NCBI GenBank assembly: GCA_031268395.1
Contig: JAIRXI010000158.1
Coordinates: forward strand, 1-11,712
DNA from: Tannerella sp.
Lineage (GTDB): Bacteria; Bacteroidota; Bacteroidia; Bacteroidales; Tannerellaceae
Direction: 5' to 3'
Length of the DNA stretch: 11,712 nucleotides
Made by a program: the position numbers and the translations under genes
Part shown: positions 7,674-11,712 of the stretch, one piece after another
How positions within the stretch are numbered: the stretch's first letter is position 1
Layout of the letters: every line of letters begins with the position of its first letter
The notes under the pieces: generated by a model
Database searches by the model: none
Told to the model about the DNA's origin: nothing
What the model saw: only the letters and a program-made list of their open reading frames with translations

Positions 7674-7904
7674 CGGTATACGGCGAGGACTTTGCAGTAT
7701 ACTGCGCATACCTCGCGGTATACCGCGCAAACTTTGCGGTATACCACGCAAACTTTGTAGTATACCGCGCAAACTTTGTGGTATACCGCACAAACTTTGT
7801 GGTATACCGCGCAAACCTTGCGGTATACCGCGCAAACTTTGTAGTATACCGCGCAAACCTTGCGGTATACCGCGCAAGTCCTGGCGTATACCGCAAAGTC
7901 CATA
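7674..7904. repeat. Tandem array of eleven 21-base dyad units
   Basis: Eleven units of exactly 21 bases follow without spacers, at starts 7674, 7695, 7716, 7737, 7758, 7779, 7800, 7821, 7842, 7863 and 7884. The consensus is CGGTATACCGC followed by GCAAACTTTG. Units 3 and 8 match it exactly, units 4-7 and 9 differ at 1-3 positions, and the outer units 1, 2, 10 and 11 differ more. The hexamer GTATAC is invariant in all eleven. Each unit holds two dyads: the 12-base palindrome GCGGTATACCGC (counting the preceding G), and GCAAA-C-TTTGC, which runs into the next unit. The array therefore reads almost the same on both strands. There are no unique spacers, so it is not CRISPR. It lies 194 bases before the panB ATG. 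Function unknown; phased protein binding or a variable-number repeat are the simplest ideas. Confidence 0.95.
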
Positions 7905-7943
7905 CAGCTGCCGCCCGGTTCCGCGTTTCCGCGGGCGGGAAAG

Positions 7944-7962
7944 CCGGCGGAGGGAACGCCGG
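7944..7962. other. GC-rich hairpin downstream of the array
   Basis: CCGGCG (7944-7949) and CGCCGG (7957-7962) form a perfect 6-base stem around a 7-base loop. No T run follows, so a classical terminator is unlikely. It could be a structural element or chance in GC-rich DNA. Confidence 0.3.
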
Positions 7963-8063
7963 ACAGCACGCCGACGGGACATACGCAAACCGCAACACCG
8001 GTCCGGCCAGCGGGCAGAAATCATTTTCTCTCCCTAAAAGCGTATTCTGCGAACTTTTTCACG

Positions 8064-8071
8064 TACATTTG
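8064..8071 (+). promoter_or_regulatory. Bacteroidota -7 box for panB-proS-hisG
   Basis: TACATTTG fully matches TAnnTTTG. Transcription would begin near 8078, about 20 bases before the panB ATG, within an A-rich leader. No good -33 TTTG is visible. The box excludes the in-frame upstream extension of panB that runs back into the repeat array. Confidence 0.65.
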
Positions 8072-8080
8072 CGGCGCAAA
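8068..8080. promoter_or_regulatory. Operator-like dyad over the panB start site
   Basis: TTTGCG-G-CGCAAA is a perfect inverted repeat with 6-base arms around one base. It overlaps the end of the -7 box and the predicted transcription start, a typical place for a repressor site. Its halves also occur in the upstream 21-base array, where TTTGCGG and GCGCAAA flank the TATAC core. No regulator is identified. Confidence 0.35.
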
Positions 8081-8098
8081 ACGGAAAAAACGAAATTT

Positions 8099-8926
8099 AT
8101 GTCAGTTGCAATAACATCCGACAGTACGTCCCGGAAGGTGACGACGCACCGGCTGATGGAAATGAAACAGCGCGGCGAGAAGATCTCCATGCTCACGGCC
8201 TACGACTATTCGATGGCAAAAATCATCGACCGGGCAGGCATGGACGTGATCCTGGTCGGCGATTCGGCGTCGAACGTGATGGCGGGAAACGTGACCACGC
8301 TCCCCATTACGCTCGACCAGATGATTTACCACGGCAAATCGGTCGTGAAAGCCGTCAAGCGTGCGCTCGTCGTTGTGGATCTGCCTTTCGGCACCTATCA
8401 GGGCAACTCGAAGGAAGCGCTCAGCTCGGCCATCCGCGTGATGAAGGAGACACACGCCGACTGCATCAAGATGGAGGGCGGCGCGGAAATACGCGAATCC
8501 ATCGAACGCGTCCTGTGCGCAGGCATCCCCATCATGGGGCATCTGGGACTTACGCCGCAGTCCATCAATAAATTCGGCACCTACGCCGTGCGCGCCCGCG
8601 GCGAAGTCGAGGCGAACAAACTGATCGACGACGCGCATCTGCTCGAAGAACTGGGCTGTTTCGGCATCGTGCTGGAAAAGATTCCCGCCATGCTGACAAA
8701 GCAGGTTTCCGAAGCGCTGACCATCCCGACCGTCAGCATCGGCGCGGGACGGTATGCCGACGGACAAGTGCTCGTGATGCACGACATGCTGGGCATCAAC
8801 CAGGAGTTTTCGCCCCGCTTCCTCCGACGCTATGCCGACCTCGGCACGGTGATCACAAAAGCAGTACAGGCATACATCGAAGACGTCAAAAACGGCGACT
8901 TCCCCAACGAAAAAGAACAGTACTGA
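8099..8926 (+). CDS. panB: 3-methyl-2-oxobutanoate hydroxymethyltransferase
   Basis: PanB transfers a hydroxymethyl group from 5,10-methylenetetrahydrofolate to 2-oxoisovalerate, forming ketopantoate, the first committed step of pantothenate and CoA synthesis in the cytoplasm. The 275-residue product has the family's length. It shows [10 protein letters not shown] at 32-41, VGDS with D55, D94 in VVVDLPFG and E126 in KMEGG (the magnesium ligands by comparison with E. coli D45, D84 and E114), the conserved [13 protein letters not shown] at 143-155, and the catalytic E193 in LEKIPA. The ATG at 8099 is chosen because homology starts there and a -7 box lies just upstream. A longer in-frame extension to 7778 would only translate the repeat array. 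proS follows after 24 bases. Confidence 0.97.
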   Translation: MSVAITSDSTSRKVTTHRLMEMKQRGEKISMLTAYDYSMAKIIDRAGMDVILVGDSASNVMAGNVTTLPITLDQMIYHGKSVVKAVKRALVVVDLPFGTYQGNSKEALSSAIRVMKETHADCIKMEGGAEIRESIERVLCAGIPIMGHLGLTPQSINKFGTYAVRARGEVEANKLIDDAHLLEELGCFGIVLEKIPAMLTKQVSEALTIPTVSIGAGRYADGQVLVMHDMLGINQEFSPRFLRRYADLGTVITKAVQAYIEDVKNGDFPNEKEQY

Positions 8927-8950
8927 AATCAGCAAACCTTTGAACCCTGA

Positions 8951-10438
8951 ATGGATATGGCAAAAGAACTGAAAGAGCTTACGCCGAGAAGTGAAAACTA
9001 CTCGCAATGGTATCAGGACCTGGTGATCAAGGCCGACCTGGCCGAAAACTCGGCTGTGCGCGGATGCATGGTTATCAAGCCTTACGGATACGCTGTCTGG
9101 GAAAAAATGCAGCGCGTGCTGGACGACATGTTCAAGGAAACCGGCCACCGGAACGCATACTTCCCGCTGCTGATACCCAAGTCGTTTCTGAGTCGCGAGG
9201 CCGCCCACGTGGAAGGCTTTGCGAAAGAGTGTGCCGTGGTGACTCACTACCGGCTGAAAAATGCGGCGGACGGCAGCGGCGTGGTAGTCGACCCGGCCGC
9301 CCGGCTGGAGGAAGAACTCATCATCCGCCCGACGTCCGAAACCATCATCTGGAACACGTACCGCAGCTGGATCCATTCCTACCGCGACCTGCCGCTCCTG
9401 ATCAACCAGTGGGCCAACGTGATGCGGTGGGAAATGCGGACGCGGCTCTTCCTGCGGACCGCCGAATTTCTCTGGCAGGAAGGCCACACCGCCCACGCCA
9501 CGCAAGCGGAAGCCGAAGAGGAAACCCTCCGGATGTTGAACGTGTATGCCACGTTTGCCGAGCAATACATGGCCCTTCCCGTGATCAGGGGCATCAAGAC
9601 GGCGAGCGAACGCTTTGCCGGGGCGCAGGAGACCTTCTGCATCGAGGCCATGATGCAGGACGGCAAGGCGCTGCAGGCGGGGACATCGCATTTTCTCGGA
9701 CAGAATTTCGGGAAAGTGTTCGACGTGACCTTCATCGACCGGGAAGGAAAAACGGAGTATGCGTGGGCCACGTCATGGGGCGTTTCTACCCGCCTGATTG
9801 GGGCGCTCATCATGGCACATTCCGACGATAACGGGCTGGTACTGCCGCCACTGCTTGCTCCCATACAGGTCGTTATCGTCCCGATATACCGCTCCGGGGA
9901 ACAGCTGGCGCAGATCGGCGAAAAGGTCGCCGTCATCGTCGAAAAACTGAAAGCGCTGGGGATCACGGTAACATACGACGATGCCGACAACCGGAAACCG
10001 GGCTGGAAGTTTGCCGAATATGAACTGAAAGGCGTCCCCGTGCGCCTGGCAATGGGCGGACGCGACCTCGAAAACAGCACCGTCGAAGTCATGCGCCGCG
10101 ATACGCTCGAAAAAGAAACCGTCCCGTGCGAAGGCATTGAGACCCGCGTGCAGCAACTGCTCGGCGAAATACAGCAGAATATCTTCAAAAAGGCGCTCGA
10201 CCTGCGCGAAACCCGCACCATAGAGGTGGATACCTGCGACGAATTTAAGGTCAGGATCGAAGAAGGCCGTTTCATCATGGCACACTGGGACGGCACGGCG
10301 GAAACGGAAGAACGCATCAAAAACGAAACAAAGGCAACCATCCGCTGCATTCCGCTGGAAGGCGACCGGACGGAGGGCCGGTGCATGGTGACCGGCAAGC
10401 CGTCGCCGCAACGCGTCCTGTTTGCCAGAGCCTATTAA
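8951..10438 (+). CDS. proS: Prolyl-tRNA synthetase, archaeal/eukaryotic-like type
   Basis: ProS is the class II synthetase that attaches proline to tRNA-Pro. The 495-residue length and sequence place it in the archaeal/eukaryotic-like group, which lacks the large editing insertion found in E. coli ProRS. Class II motifs are visible: motif 2 region [15 protein letters not shown] at 159-173, RPTSE at 126-130, and motif 3 within [14 protein letters not shown] at 277-290. The anticodon-binding domain covers about 305-405. The C-terminal extension (about 410-495) ends in the typical Tyr (FARAY). In that extension only Cys 429, 466 and 478 remain, so the zinc-binding cysteine set seen in some relatives appears incomplete. 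ATG 8951 is used; ATG 8957 (MAKELKE) is an alternative two codons in. It lies between panB and hisG, probably on one transcript. Confidence 0.96.
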   Translation: MDMAKELKELTPRSENYSQWYQDLVIKADLAENSAVRGCMVIKPYGYAVWEKMQRVLDDMFKETGHRNAYFPLLIPKSFLSREAAHVEGFAKECAVVTHYRLKNAADGSGVVVDPAARLEEELIIRPTSETIIWNTYRSWIHSYRDLPLLINQWANVMRWEMRTRLFLRTAEFLWQEGHTAHATQAEAEEETLRMLNVYATFAEQYMALPVIRGIKTASERFAGAQETFCIEAMMQDGKALQAGTSHFLGQNFGKVFDVTFIDREGKTEYAWATSWGVSTRLIGALIMAHSDDNGLVLPPLLAPIQVVIVPIYRSGEQLAQIGEKVAVIVEKLKALGITVTYDDADNRKPGWKFAEYELKGVPVRLAMGGRDLENSTVEVMRRDTLEKETVPCEGIETRVQQLLGEIQQNIFKKALDLRETRTIEVDTCDEFKVRIEEGRFIMAHWDGTAETEERIKNETKATIRCIPLEGDRTEGRCMVTGKPSPQRVLFARAY

Positions 10439-10451
10439 AAAGAAAACCGAT

Positions 10452-11303
10452 ATGTTACGAATAGCCATCCAGTCCAAAGGCCGTCTGTATGACGAGACCA
10501 TGACACTGCTCGAAGAATCGGGCATCCGGCTGAACAAATCCAGACGCACGCTGCTGCAATCTGCCGTAGATTTTCCGGTCGAGGTACTGTTTCTGCGCGA
10601 CGACGACATCCCGCAGTCGGTCGCCAATGGCGTGGCGGATGCCGGCATCGTGGGCGAAAACGAATATGTAGAGAAAGGGCAGGAAGCGGAACTGATCAGG
10701 CGACTGGGATTCAGCCGGTGCCGGCTCTCGCTTGCCATTCCGAAAGAGGCTGCATACGAAGGCCTGGAGTGGTTCGAGGGGAAGACCGTAGCGACCTCCT
10801 ATCCGGTCATTCTGAATCGTTTCCTGGAGGAAAAAGGCATCCATGCCGCGCTGCACGAGATTTCCGGTTCGGTCGAGATTGCGCCGGGCATCGGACTGGC
10901 GGATGCGATTTTCGACATCGTCAGTTCAGGCAGCACGCTTGTCGGTAACCAGCTGAAAGAAGTAGAAGTAGTGATGAAAAGCGAGGCGTTGCTGATAGCC
11001 AGCAGGTCGTTGACGGCCGGGAAGCGGGAAGTGCTGGACAAGATGCTGTTCCGCTTTGCCGCCGTCCAGGAAGCCGCAGGCAGGAAATACGTGCTGCTGA
11101 ACGCGCCCAGGACGCAACTGGCGGAAATCACGAAACTGCTGCCCGGCATGAAAAGTCCGACCGTCACACCGCTGGCCGACGAAGGCTGGGTTTCGGTGCA
11201 GTCCGTAATTACGGAAACACATTTCTGGGAAATCATCGGCCAGTTGAAAACCCTTGGCGCCGAAGGGATCCTGGTGATTCCCATCGAAAAAATGATACGC
11301 TGA
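10452..11303 (+). CDS. hisG: ATP phosphoribosyltransferase, long form
   Basis: HisG condenses ATP and PRPP to phosphoribosyl-ATP, the first and feedback-controlled step of histidine synthesis. The 283-residue product is the long form: catalytic domains up to about 208, then an ACT-like regulatory domain (about 210-283) that in this form binds histidine and removes the need for HisZ. The PRPP-binding segment is EIAPGIGLADAIFDIVSSGS at 142-161. The N-terminus LRIAIQSKGRL is typical. ATG 10452 lies 13 bases after the proS stop with an A-rich leader; an in-frame TTG at 10422 inside proS is rejected. No his leader peptide or attenuator is seen. The next gene is on the other strand, so hisG here is not followed by hisD, hisC or hisB, the order I would expect in Bacteroides. 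Confidence 0.97.
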   Translation: MLRIAIQSKGRLYDETMTLLEESGIRLNKSRRTLLQSAVDFPVEVLFLRDDDIPQSVANGVADAGIVGENEYVEKGQEAELIRRLGFSRCRLSLAIPKEAAYEGLEWFEGKTVATSYPVILNRFLEEKGIHAALHEISGSVEIAPGIGLADAIFDIVSSGSTLVGNQLKEVEVVMKSEALLIASRSLTAGKREVLDKMLFRFAAVQEAAGRKYVLLNAPRTQLAEITKLLPGMKSPTVTPLADEGWVSVQSVITETHFWEIIGQLKTLGAEGILVIPIEKMIR

Positions 11304-11491
11304 CCCATACTTCGCGCGGCTCAAAACGGGAGGAATGAACCCTCCGGCAAACCTTATTATACTTCACGCGGCATCGTTTTGTGCATAGCCATTCTTATCG
11401 AAGCATAGAAAATTCAGCGTCAGAAGCGCCTTACAATGTTCAATCAAATACAAAGCAAAAATGGGAAATCACCTTGCTATCCGAGTTTCTT
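11304..11491. other. Convergent intergenic region with a 14-base direct repeat
   Basis: hisG and the partial oxidoreductase gene converge here. ATACTTCRCGCGGC occurs at 11307-11320 and 11359-11372 with one mismatch, 52 bases apart. A small GGAGG/CCTCC inverted repeat lies between them (7-base loop) without a T run. I see no strong terminator and no small gene. Confidence 0.5.
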
Positions 11492-11712
11492 TTATGCCGG
11501 TTCCGGGAATTTCCACGGATTGCGGTATGTCGGTCGGATATATGCGTCGGCTTCGGTTACATTAAATGTATGTGCTCGATCGTCGTATACCAAAGCCCCA
11601 GCGCCTGTCCGCACGCCGATATTTCCGATATGCGCATATTTGGCGCAAAGGCTGCCGTTCTCTACGGGACACGCTGTCTCGGGATTGCGCGTCTTCACAC
11701 ATTCCAGAAAGT
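11492..11712 (-). CDS. Gfo/Idh/MocA family oxidoreductase, C-terminal fragment
   Basis: Only the last 73 complete codons are in the window; the frame stays open through the right edge (F-L-E-C-V-K-T-R-N-P before the first possible GTG start). The pattern FLECVKTRNPE, then C, HIGNIGVRTG, and a terminal RPTYRNPWKFP resembles the C-terminus of Gfo/Idh/MocA NAD(P)-dependent oxidoreductases, which act on sugars or glycosides and are abundant in Bacteroidota, often with a Tat signal at the N-terminus. The Rossmann fold that would confirm this is outside the window. The TAA stop is at 11492-11494. The GTG at 11698 should not be taken as the start. Confidence 0.75.
   Translation of the reverse strand, partial: FLECVKTRNPETACPVENGSLCAKYAHIGNIGVRTGAGALVYDDRAHTFNVTEADAYIRPTYRNPWKFPEPA

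Larger units (their letters stand above)
7403..8098. other. Gene-free region of 696 bases between zupT and panB
   Basis: No open frame here resembles a protein. The left third (7403-7673) is moderately AT-rich and holds a tandem GTTCATC pair (7433-7446) and a cluster of TGAGGT hexamers. The middle (7674-7904) is a 21-base tandem array. The right third (7905-8098) is very GC-rich up to about 8020, with a hairpin at 7944-7962, and ends in the panB promoter. Long frames that cross the array on both strands exist only because the unit is a multiple of three and contains no stop codon. Confidence 0.8.

Noticed and set aside
7674..7904. CRISPR array
   Set aside because: The 21-base units abut directly with no unique spacers, are shorter than CRISPR repeats, and no cas gene is present.
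7944..7962. Rho-independent terminator for zupT
   Set aside because: The stem is strong but no T run follows on the plus strand, and it is more than 500 bases from the zupT stop.
7503..8024. Repeat-containing proteins on either strand across the array
   Set aside because: Open frames exist in several frames on both strands simply because the unit length is 21 with no stops. None has a conserved flank, codon pattern or start signal.
8102..9691. Minus-strand open frame of 529 codons opposite panB and proS
   Set aside because: It spans two well-conserved genes and their gap, is composed of biased shadow residues, and shows no family motif.
10422..10451. Upstream TTG start for hisG giving ten extra residues
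   Set aside because: It lies inside proS, and HisG homology begins at the ATG at 10452.

Overview
The window looks like chromosomal DNA of a GC-rich (roughly 55-60% by eye) member of the Bacteroidota, most likely Bacteroidales. The evidence is promoter-like TAnnTTTG (-7) boxes in front of several genes, few Shine-Dalgarno sequences, a long-form 283-residue HisG, a prolyl-tRNA synthetase of the archaeal/eukaryotic-like type, and protein sequences close to those I know from this order. I cannot fix the genus. I see no rRNA, tRNA, insertion sequence, phage gene or CRISPR array.

Left part (44-5125, all minus strand). A compact xseB-ispD-recG unit is transcribed leftward from a good -7 box at 3019-3026. 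xseB and ispD overlap by ATGA. The ispD stop is followed 6 bases later, in the same frame, by the GTG start of recG. To the right lies a separately promoted gene for a five-helix membrane protein with an LtaS-like sulfatase/phosphoglycerol-transferase domain.

Middle (5126-8098). A divergent promoter region of 237 bases separates the minus block from a plus-strand pair: a YbjJ-like major facilitator transporter and the ZIP metal transporter zupT. After zupT comes a gene-free stretch of about 700 bases. It holds a cluster of TGAGGT hexamers and then an unusual array of eleven directly repeated 21-base units (7674-7904). Each unit combines a GGTATACC-centred palindrome with a second dyad, GCAAA-C-TTTGC. 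This array is the most notable feature of the window.

Right part (8099-11303, plus strand). panB, proS and hisG follow with gaps of 24 and 13 bases and probably form one transcription unit, started at a TACATTTG box at 8064-8071. They serve pantothenate/CoA synthesis, prolyl-tRNA charging and the first step of histidine synthesis. The partial minus-strand gene at the right edge encodes the C-terminus of a Gfo/Idh/MocA-type oxidoreductase and converges on hisG.

Most of the window is ordinary housekeeping DNA. No new multi-gene system is visible. The 21-base dyad array upstream of panB is the one structure the genes do not explain.
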